This document shows, one piece after another, positions 28,309 to 36,805 of a DNA stretch of 64,000 nt (positions within the stretch are counted from its first letter, which is position 1; each line of letters opens with the position of its first letter). Origin of the DNA: Thiosocius sp963753845. Lineage in GTDB: Bacteria; Pseudomonadota; Gammaproteobacteria; Chromatiales; Chromatiaceae. The stretch covers positions 1-64,000 of the forward strand of contig CAVWEI010000035.1 in NCBI GenBank assembly GCA_963753845.1, given 5' to 3'. A program made the translations under genes and the position numbers. The notes beneath the pieces are model-generated. The model saw nothing but the letters and a program-made list of their open reading frames with translations. It did no database searches and was not told the DNA's origin.

Positions 28309-29619
28309 CTAATCCTGGGGCGGCAACTCGCGCCTGATCAGCGCCTGGGCGGATTCGATGTCGGCCAGCGGCACGTATACGGTGAACTTGCCGCCCTGGA
28401 GGGTCTGCTGCACCTCGGCCACGCCGTTGCTGATCGCCTTCAAACTGCCTTCGCGCATTGGCAAACCACGTGGCTGGATCTTCACCTGGTGGTCGATGTA
28501 GCTCGCAAGGTCCAGCACCCGGACGCTTTCGTACTCACGGCGGACAATGATACGGCGCGGCCGACCTTCGTTCTGAACCTCGGGCTGCTCGGCGCCCAGC
28601 AGGCCGGAAAGACCCTTTGCACCCGATTGCTGCCAGGTGAAGCTGGTATCGGTGATCGGCTCGTCGTTGAGGCTCAACCTCAGTGACAGGGCCTTGGCCA
28701 GCTGCGCCGGTGGCAGGAACATCAGACTGGGCAGACCTACCGGCTGGGGCGGTGCGGCGACCATCTTGAACTCGCCCCAGTCCTGGTAAAACCTGCGCAC
28801 CGCGGCCTCCAGGCCGCTGCCCAGCGACAGGCCCTGCTGCTGCAATTGCGCCAACGCCTTGTCGGCGAGGATATTGCCCCATTCCTGCACGGTCTCGTCT
28901 GTCCCCATGGCACAGGTCTTGAGCGCGCGGCGGCCAAATTCGGGTGATATCCGAACCGTCACGCTGAAACCACCGAGGTTCATCTGGGGCACGCCGCCCC
29001 GGGACAGGGTGTCGACATCGACATTGGTCATGGATGCAGAGAGCTGCAGCGACTCGATGTCATGCAGATCCAGGTTCATCCCGAAATCAAGTGACAAGGC
29101 CTCCTCGTTGAGACTGTAGTAACCATCGAGATCCATGCTGAGTTCGGTGAAACCGATCCTGCTCAGCATCCCGGGTTCGATGTTGAGCCCCTGGGCGCAG
29201 ATCTGGCCCGGCTCATCCGGCGCCTGCATCGCTGAACCGGCATCCTTGATGAGATCCGAGGACAGCGGCAATCGCATGCCGTTGACATAGAAAGACAGGC
29301 TCGGCGGCGGCGTGTTCTCACCGGGCTGCCATTCGGCCGTGCGGATGAAGAACATGGGGTCGTCGCTTGCAACACGCACCGAGTCGATTCCCAGGGTGTC
29401 CTGGTAACCGACCGGCTGCACACTGATACCGCTGACAGTGACCGCGCCACGCAGGTCGGTCGTGATATCGGCATAACGTATCGCCGCCTGGTTTGATACC
29501 GCCAAAACGAAGTCGTCCACGGTACTTTTCGCGTTGTAGTAAAGGATAGCCTTAAGGCCACCGTACAGCAGTACCGGGACCAGCAGGATCAGCAATAGTT
29601 TGCCTGGCCGAAAAAGCAT
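28309..29619 (-). CDS. Hypothetical periplasmic/membrane-anchored protein, 436 aa
   Basis: It has an N-terminal hydrophobic anchor (residues about 5-25, LLLILLVPVLLYGGL) followed by a long extracytoplasmic region of beta-rich composition (ITTDLRGAVTVSGISVQPV..., NLGGFSVTVRISPEFG). The layout recalls AsmA/DUF945-like proteins with an anchor and a lipid-groove-like body, but I cannot name the family with confidence. Two Cys (about 141 and 237) might pair. It lies 6 nt downstream of yajL on the same strand and so may belong to that operon. Confidence 0.65.
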   Translation of the reverse strand: MLFRPGKLLLILLVPVLLYGGLKAILYYNAKSTVDDFVLAVSNQAAIRYADITTDLRGAVTVSGISVQPVGYQDTLGIDSVRVASDDPMFFIRTAEWQPGENTPPPSLSFYVNGMRLPLSSDLIKDAGSAMQAPDEPGQICAQGLNIEPGMLSRIGFTELSMDLDGYYSLNEEALSLDFGMNLDLHDIESLQLSASMTNVDVDTLSRGGVPQMNLGGFSVTVRISPEFGRRALKTCAMGTDETVQEWGNILADKALAQLQQQGLSLGSGLEAAVRRFYQDWGEFKMVAAPPQPVGLPSLMFLPPAQLAKALSLRLSLNDEPITDTSFTWQQSGAKGLSGLLGAEQPEVQNEGRPRRIIVRREYESVRVLDLASYIDHQVKIQPRGLPMREGSLKAISNGVAEVQQTLQGGKFTVYVPLADIESAQALIRRELPPQD

Positions 29620-29625
29620 GGCGTT

Positions 29626-30183
29626 CTAACCTTTCGCTCGCATCAGCGGTGACTCGACTTGTTCACGTTTAGCGGCACCGAGGAGGTGTTCTATAAGGGT
29701 GAGGGCAAAATCCATCGCGGTACCGGGACCGCGCGATGTCACCACCCGGCCATCGCTGACCACCGCCTCCTCCAAATACTGCGTGCTTTCACCGACCAGG
29801 CCGTCTATTACGCCGGGGTAGGCGGTCGCCTTATGGCCATCCAGGAGCCCGGCGTTCAACAGTACCTTGGGCGCCGCGCAGATTGCGGCGGTATAGCGGT
29901 CCTGTTCGGCCATGCGCTGCAGCAGGGCATGGATACGCGGGTCTGAGTCGAGATGATCGGCGCCGGGCAGGCCACCGGGCAGGACCACCATGTCGAAGTC
30001 ATCGTCGAGCACCTGATCGAGGCTGCGGTCGGGTATCAGTACCACTCCGCGGCTGGCGGTCACCGGACCGTCGCCGAGACCGGCCGTCACCACCTCGATG
30101 CCTGCGCGACGCAGCAGATCAATGATGGTTACTGCTTCGAGTTCTTCGCAACCGTTTGCAAGGGGGACGAGGACGCGTGCCAT
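29626..30183 (-). CDS. yajL: DJ-1/PfpI-family protein (YajL-like)
   Basis: A 185-residue DJ-1-superfamily protein. It shows the nucleophile elbow (AAICAAPKVLL, Cys102), the conserved Glu near residue 13-14 (GCEELEA) and the end segment SRGPGTAMDFALTLIEHL. E. coli YajL is an oxidative-stress chaperone reported to act on glyoxal adducts. Its start overlaps the 3' end of the upstream yibQ-like gene by 55 nt, an unusually long overlap, but both frames are well supported. Confidence 0.92.
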   Translation of the reverse strand: MARVLVPLANGCEELEAVTIIDLLRRAGIEVVTAGLGDGPVTASRGVVLIPDRSLDQVLDDDFDMVVLPGGLPGADHLDSDPRIHALLQRMAEQDRYTAAICAAPKVLLNAGLLDGHKATAYPGVIDGLVGESTQYLEEAVVSDGRVVTSRGPGTAMDFALTLIEHLLGAAKREQVESPLMRAKG

Positions 30184-30935
30184 AGCATGGGGTTCCTTCT
30201 GGTTTCGACCAGTCGCGAGACCGGCACGAGCTGGACACCCTGATCGGCCAACGCCGGCAGCTCTTCCGCCAGCACCGCCAGGGTCTCGGGATAGGGGTGA
30301 CCGATACCGATCGCCGTTCCTTGTCTGCGCGCCTTGTCGACAAGGCGCCGGATCTGGCCGCGTATGTAATCGGGCTCCTGCTCATTGTCCAAAAATACAT
30401 CGCGTTGCGCAGTCGCCAACCCGGCCTCGCTTGCAAATTCGCGCGCCAAGGTGCGCATGTCGGTACGGCTGTCTACGAAATACAGGTCGCGGAAACACCG
30501 AAGGTCCTGCATCAACCAACGCATTGCCGCCGGCTTTTGGGTCAAAAGGCTACCCATGTGGTTATTGACCCCGGACACATGGGGAACCGCGGCCAGATCT
30601 GCACGGACTGCGCGCGCGAAAGCCTCGCGGCTCATGTCATCGCGCAATCCACCCGGACCGAGTGGGCGCCCGTCGGAAGACTGCATCGGCAGATGCAGCA
30701 TGACCTCCTTGCCTCCCCCGTGTGCACGTTCCGCGATATCGCGACTGTATGGCAACTGAGGCAGCACCGCGTAAGTCAGGGCACCCGGCAGATCGACCGC
30801 CGCGCGCCCGAGTTCGAGGCTGTGGCCAAGGTCATCGATAATGATGGCGATGCGCACCGGCGGTTGCGCGGCGGTTGCGCCAGCCAGCAGGATGCAAAGT
30901 AGACCGATCAGGCGCGTCACAGGAGGCCGTCCCAC
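30129..30935 (-). CDS. Divergent polysaccharide deacetylase (YibQ family)
   Basis: A 268-residue protein with a signal peptide (residues 1-22) and the divergent polysaccharide-deacetylase signature: IAIIIDDLGHS, EVMLHLPMQ, VNNHMGS, and FVDSRT. Members are periplasmic and usually sit beside envC and ctpA, as here, suggesting a role in cell-wall remodelling; the substrate is not established. The GTG start at 30935 directly abuts the ctpA stop. Confidence 0.88.
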   Translation of the reverse strand: MGRPPVTRLIGLLCILLAGATAAQPPVRIAIIIDDLGHSLELGRAAVDLPGALTYAVLPQLPYSRDIAERAHGGGKEVMLHLPMQSSDGRPLGPGGLRDDMSREAFARAVRADLAAVPHVSGVNNHMGSLLTQKPAAMRWLMQDLRCFRDLYFVDSRTDMRTLAREFASEAGLATAQRDVFLDNEQEPDYIRGQIRRLVDKARRQGTAIGIGHPYPETLAVLAEELPALADQGVQLVPVSRLVETRRNPMLWHASSSPLQTVAKNSKQ

Positions 30936-32273
30936 TCAGGCACCGTTCGGGCGCAGGATCGCGAGGCCCTTTAGCAGATTCAAGGCCTCGCTGAGCGCAT
31001 AATCCTGATCATCCGCCTCTCCGCCCTTGCCACCCTTGCCACCCTTGGACTTGGCCGGTTTCTTTTCCTCGCCGGTGTGGCTGCCGCCGTTTTCCTCAGG
31101 GTTCATGAGGTGCCCCGCCAGGTCAGCCTCCTTGAGCTGACCGGTTGGTTCCTCCCCGCGGGTCAGCTGCACGTTGCCCAGCTTGATGTCCGGGACTATC
31201 CCCTCGGCCTGAATCGAACGGCCATTGGGAGTGAAATAGCGCGCAGTCGTCAATTTCACGGCGGTGCGTTCGTTTACCGGCACGATGGTCTGGACCGAAC
31301 CTTTTCCAAAGGTCTGCCGCCCCATGATCACCGCACGCTTGTGATCCTGAAGCGCGCCCGCGACGATCTCCGATGCCGATGCCGAACCGCCGTTGACCAG
31401 GACGATGATCGGTGCACCTTCCAGGACGTCGTCCGGCGCCGCCTTGAACTTCAGCTGCGAATCGCTGATCCGGCCTTCGGTGTACACGATGGTCCCGTTG
31501 GTAAGGAAGGCGTCACTGACCCCGACGGCGGCATTCAATACGCCGCCCGGGTTGTTACGCAGGTCGAGCACCAGGCCTTTCAGCGAGCCGCCTGCCTCCC
31601 GCTTGAGCGTACCGATCGCCTCCAGCATATCCTCCGGCGTGCGCGCCTGAAACTGAGAGATCCGCACATAGCCGAAACCGGGTTCCAGCATGCGCTGTTT
31701 CACGCTTACGGCCTTGATGACATCGCGCACGATCGTTATCTCGATCGGCTTGTCCTCGCCATCACGCACGATGGTCAGGCGCAGCTTGCTGCCGGGCTTG
31801 CCGCGCATCAGCTTCACGGCCTCGTCCAGGGACATGCCCTTCACCGGCTGATCGTCGAGGCGGATGATGAGGTCACCGGCAAGCACGCCGGCACGCATGG
31901 CAGGCGTGTCGTCGATCGGCGATATCACCTTGACGAAGCCGTCCTCCATGCCCACTTCGATGCCGACACCGCCAAATTCACCACTGGTACCCACGCGGAG
32001 GTCGCGGTACGCGTCTTCATCGAGGTAGGCCGAGTGCGGATCGAGGCCGCTGAGCATGCCCTCGATCGCGTAGTTCAGCAGCTTGCGGTCATCGACCGGT
32101 TCGACGTAGTCCTTCTTGATACGCCCGAACACCTCTGCAAACGCGCGCAGCTCTTCCAGTGGCATCTGGTCATCGGTCTCGGCGCGATCGGCCAGCGCCG
32201 AATGCTCCCATGCAAAAACACCCGCAACGACCAACAGTCCGGCAGCCACTACCGAGGGCAAACTCTGCTTCAT
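30936..32273 (-). CDS. ctpA: Carboxy-terminal processing protease, S41 family
   Basis: A 445-residue periplasmic serine protease. It has a signal peptide (about 1-28), a PDZ domain at about 95-175 (GEFGGVGIEVGME, DTPAMRAGVLAGDLIIRLDD), and the catalytic core with Ser in NGGSASASEIVAGAL and Lys in GRQTFGKGSVQT. The C-terminus is a low-complexity Lys/Gly linker (about 400-420) before a short helical end. Such proteases trim peptidoglycan hydrolases and lipoproteins. It is co-directional with envC upstream and yibQ downstream. Confidence 0.95.
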   Translation of the reverse strand: MKQSLPSVVAAGLLVVAGVFAWEHSALADRAETDDQMPLEELRAFAEVFGRIKKDYVEPVDDRKLLNYAIEGMLSGLDPHSAYLDEDAYRDLRVGTSGEFGGVGIEVGMEDGFVKVISPIDDTPAMRAGVLAGDLIIRLDDQPVKGMSLDEAVKLMRGKPGSKLRLTIVRDGEDKPIEITIVRDVIKAVSVKQRMLEPGFGYVRISQFQARTPEDMLEAIGTLKREAGGSLKGLVLDLRNNPGGVLNAAVGVSDAFLTNGTIVYTEGRISDSQLKFKAAPDDVLEGAPIIVLVNGGSASASEIVAGALQDHKRAVIMGRQTFGKGSVQTIVPVNERTAVKLTTARYFTPNGRSIQAEGIVPDIKLGNVQLTRGEEPTGQLKEADLAGHLMNPEENGGSHTGEEKKPAKSKGGKGGKGGEADDQDYALSEALNLLKGLAILRPNGA

Positions 32274-32315
32274 TAATGATCCTCAAAAAATTCGTCGCCA
32301 TCTCGCGGCACGGTA

Positions 32316-33479
32316 TCAACCCACCTTTCTGCCGGAGGGACGGCGGCACCATCGCGCCGGGTCGACCGCACGCCCCTGGTGCCTGATGCCGAAGTACACA
32401 CCAGCCTGCTCGCGGCCGCCACTGCTGCCGACCAGGGCAACCGGTTCATTCACATCGACCCAGTCGCCGGCTTCCTTGAAAAGGCTCTGGTTGTGACCAT
32501 ACAGGGTCATGTAGCCGTCACCGTGATCGACGATCAGGAGCAGGCCGAAACCACGCAGCCAGTCTGCGAAGGCCACCCGGCCGTGGTGCACCGCGCGAAC
32601 CTCGCGCCCCTCGGGTGCCGAGATCATAACACCGTCCCAAACCAGGCTTCCGAGCTTCGGCGCACCGAAGCGATTCACTATCCTGCCCTGCGCAGGCCAT
32701 GGAAGGCGGCCGCGCAGGCCGGCAAATCTGAGCTGTTGCGGATCCTCCGCCGGGATATCGGCCAGGGCCTCCTCGAGTCCGCTGATCAGGGTCTTGAGGT
32801 CTCGCTCGTCCGACTGGAGGCGGTCGAGTTGGCGCCCCTGATCGTTGAGCTCCTCGGTAAGCTGCGCCACCACGTCCTTCCGCTCGGCCTGCAATCGCTG
32901 CATTGCGTCGAGTTCGGCCTGCTGCTCCTGCTGCAGGACGGCCAGCTTGGTCTCCTCGTCCAGGATCTCGCGCTCCGTGTCGGCGAGGCGCTGCATGTGC
33001 TGGCGGATGGCCCGCATCCTCTGCGCGCGCACGCGGTTGAGATAATCGTAGTAGACCATGACACGGCTGACAGTCGCCGGGTCCTGCTGGTTGAGCAGGA
33101 TCTTGAGGCGCTCCTGCCGGCCCATCGCGTAGGCGGCGCGCACCTGGCGTGCCAGCACCTCGCGCTGTTCGTCCAGCGACCGTCTCTGTGCGAGCTGCTC
33201 ATCACGCAGTCCCTGCAGGCGCTGCCCCTGTCGCGACAGGCGGCCGTCCAGAACCCGCAGCTTGCGGGCGAGGCGGCCGATGTGCTGCTCGGATTCCTGC
33301 AAAAGGCGTGAAAGCTCGGTCTTTTCACCGCTCTTTGACTGCATCTCCGTACGCAGGCCGCTGATGCGCGAACGCAGGGCCTCGAGCTTGCTTCGCTGTT
33401 CTTCGGCGTCCGCTGCCGCAAGGCCGTCGGCAGGCAGAAGCAACAGCAGGGTGAGGAGCGATGTGAGGAGCAGGTGCAT
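32316..33479 (-). CDS. envC: Murein hydrolase activator EnvC
   Basis: About 387 residues: a signal peptide (1-22), a long coiled coil (about 25-245, rich in Q, E, R and L) and a C-terminal LytM/M23 domain. The domain is degenerate: the usual metal-binding His/Asp region reads as GSLVWDGVMISAPEG. This matches EnvC, which has no hydrolase activity of its own and activates division amidases AmiA/AmiB at the septum. ATG 33479 is taken as the start; an in-frame TTG 18 nt upstream is possible. It lies between gpmI and ctpA, the common gammaproteobacterial order. Confidence 0.93.
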   Translation of the reverse strand: MHLLLTSLLTLLLLLPADGLAAADAEEQRSKLEALRSRISGLRTEMQSKSGEKTELSRLLQESEQHIGRLARKLRVLDGRLSRQGQRLQGLRDEQLAQRRSLDEQREVLARQVRAAYAMGRQERLKILLNQQDPATVSRVMVYYDYLNRVRAQRMRAIRQHMQRLADTEREILDEETKLAVLQQEQQAELDAMQRLQAERKDVVAQLTEELNDQGRQLDRLQSDERDLKTLISGLEEALADIPAEDPQQLRFAGLRGRLPWPAQGRIVNRFGAPKLGSLVWDGVMISAPEGREVRAVHHGRVAFADWLRGFGLLLIVDHGDGYMTLYGHNQSLFKEAGDWVDVNEPVALVGSSGGREQAGVYFGIRHQGRAVDPARWCRRPSGRKVG

Positions 33480-33555
33480 GCGCAAGACCGGGTTCAATCA
33501 GCAGCACATTCTGGCAGCAAACGAGTAGCGCTGCCCGCAAATGCAGCGGGATTGT

Positions 33556-35107
33556 CTAGGCCGCGTCGACGTCGGCCGTTTTCAGCAATGACCGCCCGGT
33601 CATGGCAGCCGGTTGGCTGAGCCCCATGATCTGCAACAGCGTGGGGGCCACATCGCACAACGCGCCGTTCTCCATCAGCCCGGATGCCGAGTAGCCGACA
33701 TAGATGAGCGGCACATCGTTGAGCGTGTGTGCCGTGTGTGCCTGCTGCGATTTGGGGTCTGTCATCTGCTCCGCGTTGCCGTGATCGGCTGTGATCAGCA
33801 TCTCGCCACCGACGTCGAGGACTGCGTCGCTGACCCGCCCGAGGCATTCGTCCAGCACTTCGATCGCCTTTACCGCCGCATCGAAGAGGCCGGTGTGCCC
33901 GACCATGTCGCCGTTGGCATAGTTGCAGATGATGAGATCGAAACGATCGCTGCGGATCGATTCGACCAGCCTGTCCGTCACCTCGTAAGCACTCATCTCC
34001 GGCTGAAGGTCGTAGGTCGCCACCTGCGGCGAAGGCACCAGGATGCGCTCTTCGCCCTCGTTCGGGGCCTCGACACCGCCATTGAAGAAGAAGGTGACGT
34101 GTGCGTATTTCTCGGTCTCCGCGATCCGCAGCTGGTGCAGACCCAGGTTGGCGATGTATTCGCCGAGGGTATTCTCCAGTCGCTCCGGAGGATAGGCGAC
34201 GGGAATATCGAAATCCTTGCTGTATTCGGTCAACGAGACGAAAGCGGCAATTTCGGGTGTCGCCTCGCGCTCGAAGCCCGTCGAAATCCGGCTCGATGAA
34301 GGCGCGCGTGATCTGGCGCGCCCGGTCGGACCGGTAGTTCATGTTGATCACGACATCACCGTCGGCAACCTTCACCGGCTCCCCGATGCAGGAAGCGGTG
34401 ACAAATTCGTCGCTCTCACCGCGCTCGTAGGCCTTGTGCAGGGCCTCGACCGCGGTTGCCGAACAGTGGCCGGCCTTGCCCTGGGTGATCAGGTCGTAGG
34501 CCTGCTTGATCCTGTCCCAACGGTGGTCGCGGTCCATGGCGTAGTAGCGGCCGATCAGGGTGGCGATGCGACCCGAACCGAGCTCGGCGAACACCGCATC
34601 CATCGCCTTCAGCGAGGGCTCCGCGCTCTTCGGCGGCATGTCGCGGCCATCCAGGAATGCGTGAACGTAAACATCCCGGGCGCCGCGCTCGACCGCGAGC
34701 CTGACCATGGCATGAATGTGTTCTTCGTGACTGTGGACACCGCCGGGTGACAGCAGCCCGAGGATGTGCACGGCGCTCCCGTTGCCCACCGCCAGATCGA
34801 CCGCATCCGTCAGGGTCCGGTTGGAAAAGAACGAGCCCGTACGGATCGAGCGCCCGATTCGGGTGAACTCCTGATAAACCACCCGCCCCGCCCCGAGATT
34901 CAGATGGCCGACCTCGGAATTGCCCATCTGCCCGCCAGGCAGGCCGACTGCTGGCCCGGAAGTTCGAATCGCGGTATGTGGGTAGCTTGCCCACAGCCGG
35001 TCCCAAACCGGTTTACGTGCCGCATTTATGGCGTTGTGATCAGTACTGTCGCTCAACCCCCATCCGTCGAGGACCAGGAGAACCGCAGGGCGTACCTTAT
35101 TGGACAT
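33556..35107 (-). pseudogene. gpmI: 2,3-bisphosphoglycerate-independent phosphoglycerate mutase, one-base frameshift
   Basis: GpmI interconverts 3- and 2-phosphoglycerate in glycolysis using two Mn2+ ions. The N-terminal part (LLVLDGWGLSDSTDHNAI, the catalytic-Ser segment GQMGNSEVGHLNLGAGR, DGRDMPP) and the C-terminal part (MTEYSKDFDIPVAYPPE, NYANGDMVGHTG, TADHGNAEQM) lie in different frames. The frames meet at 34275-34280. Deleting one base there restores FEREATPEIAAFVS and a protein of about 516 residues, the normal length. Because a lone gpmI is usually essential, an uncorrected one-base insertion is likely. ATG 35107 is chosen at the family start MSNKVRPAVLL. Confidence 0.92.
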
Positions 35108-35405
35108 GATGCGTTTTGATCGGCGCGACCGGCCAATCCGGCGGGCCGCTGCCAAATAACCCCATGAAATGAAAAGAGAAACTTTGCAAAGTGCCGACGG
35201 GGGCCTGGTTCGGTGGCCGTCAGGGCATATTGAACCACTTTAACCCAGGGGACGCCACCTGGGGGCCCTGCTGCGAACGCCCATAAAACTAAATTGGCGT
35301 CGAATTCAAGAATACTGCTCGATCTTGGAGCCCTATTCCTGTACGAATAGAGGTCTATTATTAGATTAGAGGCTAGTAAATAGCCCATCGAAGGAGGATA
35401 TTTCT
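35108..35405 (+). promoter_or_regulatory. AT-rich leader/promoter region upstream of the arsR-type gene
   Basis: This non-coding stretch is markedly AT-richer than its surroundings between about 35281 and 35395. The near-repeated TAGATTAGAGGCTAG around 35362-35377 could be an operator, but I see no clean palindrome. An AAGGAGG ribosome site at about 35392 lies 8 nt before the GTG start at 35406. The region also lies upstream of the divergent gpmI, so it probably holds promoters for both genes. Confidence 0.4.
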
Positions 35406-35762
35406 GTGAATCTTCATGAGAAGTCGGTTGTATCTATGCATGACGAATCTGACAGCGAAATGACCCTATTGGAAGGCGACGAGGACATCGATCGCGCTTC
35501 CCGCTCCATCAAGGCCATGTCCCACCCCCTGCGACTCAAGATCCTCTGTACCCTGGGCGACCAGGAAGTCAGCGTGCAGGATATCGTCGATCAGGTCGGG
35601 ACCTCCCAGAGCAACATCTCCCAACACCTTGCGATCCTGCGTGATAAGGGTATCCTCACCTCCCGCAAAGATGCCAACCGGGTCTTTTATCGCGTTAGCG
35701 ACAATCGGACCCTCAAGCTGATTTGCATGATGCGCGAAGTGTTCTGCACCCACGATCACTGA
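35406..35762 (+). CDS. ArsR-family regulator, probable persulfide/polysulfide sensor (BigR/SqrR-like)
   Basis: A 118-residue winged-helix repressor with the ArsR core (AMSHPLRLKILCTLGD, QVGTSQSNISQHLAILRDKG, NRVFYRVSD). It lacks the CVC metal-binding motif of ArsR/SmtB metal sensors. It has Cys48 in the LKILC segment and Cys114 in the C-terminal EVFC, exactly 66 residues apart. That is the spacing of the dithiol pair in BigR (42/108) and SqrR (41/107), which sense persulfides by forming a polysulfide bridge; Cys107 is a third Cys. The next gene encodes a rhodanese, which fits sulfide control. Start GTG 35406 has a near-perfect ribosome site. Confidence 0.85.
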   Translation: MNLHEKSVVSMHDESDSEMTLLEGDEDIDRASRSIKAMSHPLRLKILCTLGDQEVSVQDIVDQVGTSQSNISQHLAILRDKGILTSRKDANRVFYRVSDNRTLKLICMMREVFCTHDH

Positions 35763-35883
35763 GCGGGGCGCGTCGCCGCAAGGCGGGCGCCGGAAAAATT
35801 ATTACCGCGGACGGGTAGGCTGAGACGCCTCCCGTTTCGTTGTCTGTAGCGTCGGTTTCAGGCGCTGACGGTGGCGAGGAATC

Positions 35884-36318
35884 ATGGAACAACTCCTGGA
35901 AAGACTTCCGGAATTCGCCGCGAACCACACCGTGCTGGTGGTGGGGTTCCTGGGCGTACTCTCGGCCCTCATCTGGAACTTGGTCACCGATCCCGGCGGA
36001 AAGAACGCCGTGGACGCCATGATGGCGACGGCCATGATCAATCACGAAGACGCCGTCGTACTGGACGTGCGCTCGATGGCCGAGTTCAAGGACGGTCATA
36101 TCGTCAACGCGATCAACATCCCGATCAACGGGCTGGGCAACAACCTAAAACAGCTGGAAAAGCACCGCAATCGCCCCGTGGTGACCGTATGCCGTTCCGG
36201 CTCCCGTTCGGGTTCGGCGTGCAACCTGCTGCGCAAGCATGGTTTCGAAAACGTCAAGAACCTGCGTGGCGGGATGCTGGCGTGGGAAAATGCCAGCCTG
36301 CCGGTCAAACGCAAATAA
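35884..36318 (+). CDS. Membrane-anchored rhodanese-like sulfurtransferase
   Basis: A 144-residue protein with an N-terminal transmembrane helix (about 15-35, TVLVVGFLGVLSALIWNLV) and one rhodanese domain. The persulfide-forming Cys is in VTVCRSGSRSGSA, with a conserved DVRSMAEFKDGHI loop. Rhodaneses move sulfane sulfur between thiosulfate, glutathione persulfide and acceptors. It follows the BigR/SqrR-like regulator and precedes secB-gpsA. In many gammaproteobacteria a glutaredoxin gene (grxC) lies between the rhodanese gene and secB; it is absent here. Confidence 0.92.
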   Translation: MEQLLERLPEFAANHTVLVVGFLGVLSALIWNLVTDPGGKNAVDAMMATAMINHEDAVVLDVRSMAEFKDGHIVNAINIPINGLGNNLKQLEKHRNRPVVTVCRSGSRSGSACNLLRKHGFENVKNLRGGMLAWENASLPVKRK

Positions 36319-36339
36319 CCCGCCCTGCAGGAGAAAACA

Positions 36340-36804
36340 ATGAGCGAAGAAAAACAGGCGCAGCGCCAGTTCATGGTCCAGCGCATCTATACCAAAGACG
36401 TCTCTTTCGAGGCACCCAACACGCCAAAGATGTTCCAGGAAAACTGGTCGCCTCAGATCAACGTGGGTCTCGGCACCGAGGTGACCAGGATCGACGCGGA
36501 AAACATCGAGCTGGTGCTCAAGGTCTCGGTGGAGGCCAAGCACGACGAAAAGACCGTGTTCCTGGTGGAGGTGAAGCAGGCCGCACTGTTCCTGGTTCAG
36601 GGTTTCGGTGAAGAGGAGACCGACGCGCTGATGGGCGTGGCCGCCCCCAACGTGGTATTCCCCTACGCGCGCGAGGTCGTGTCCGACCTGGTCACCCGGG
36701 GCAGTTTCCCGCAGTTCATCCTGCAGCCGGTCAATTTCGAGGCCATCTATACCCAGCAGCGCCAGGCCAAGGCAGCCCAGGCCGAGAGCGGCGCCGCGCA
36801 CTGA
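36340..36804 (+). CDS. secB: Protein-export chaperone SecB
   Basis: A 154-residue cytosolic tetrameric chaperone that keeps preproteins unfolded and passes them to SecA. Family features are FMVQRIYTKDVSFEAPN, the acidic VFLVEVKQAALFLVQGF strand region and the conserved LLxxxxPNVVFPYAREVVSD segment with LQPVNFEAIY near the end. An AGGAG ribosome site lies 7 nt before ATG. It is tightly linked to gpsA (1-nt gap), the usual gammaproteobacterial pair. Confidence 0.97.
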   Translation: MSEEKQAQRQFMVQRIYTKDVSFEAPNTPKMFQENWSPQINVGLGTEVTRIDAENIELVLKVSVEAKHDEKTVFLVEVKQAALFLVQGFGEEETDALMGVAAPNVVFPYAREVVSDLVTRGSFPQFILQPVNFEAIYTQQRQAKAAQAESGAAH

Positions 36805-36805
36805 C

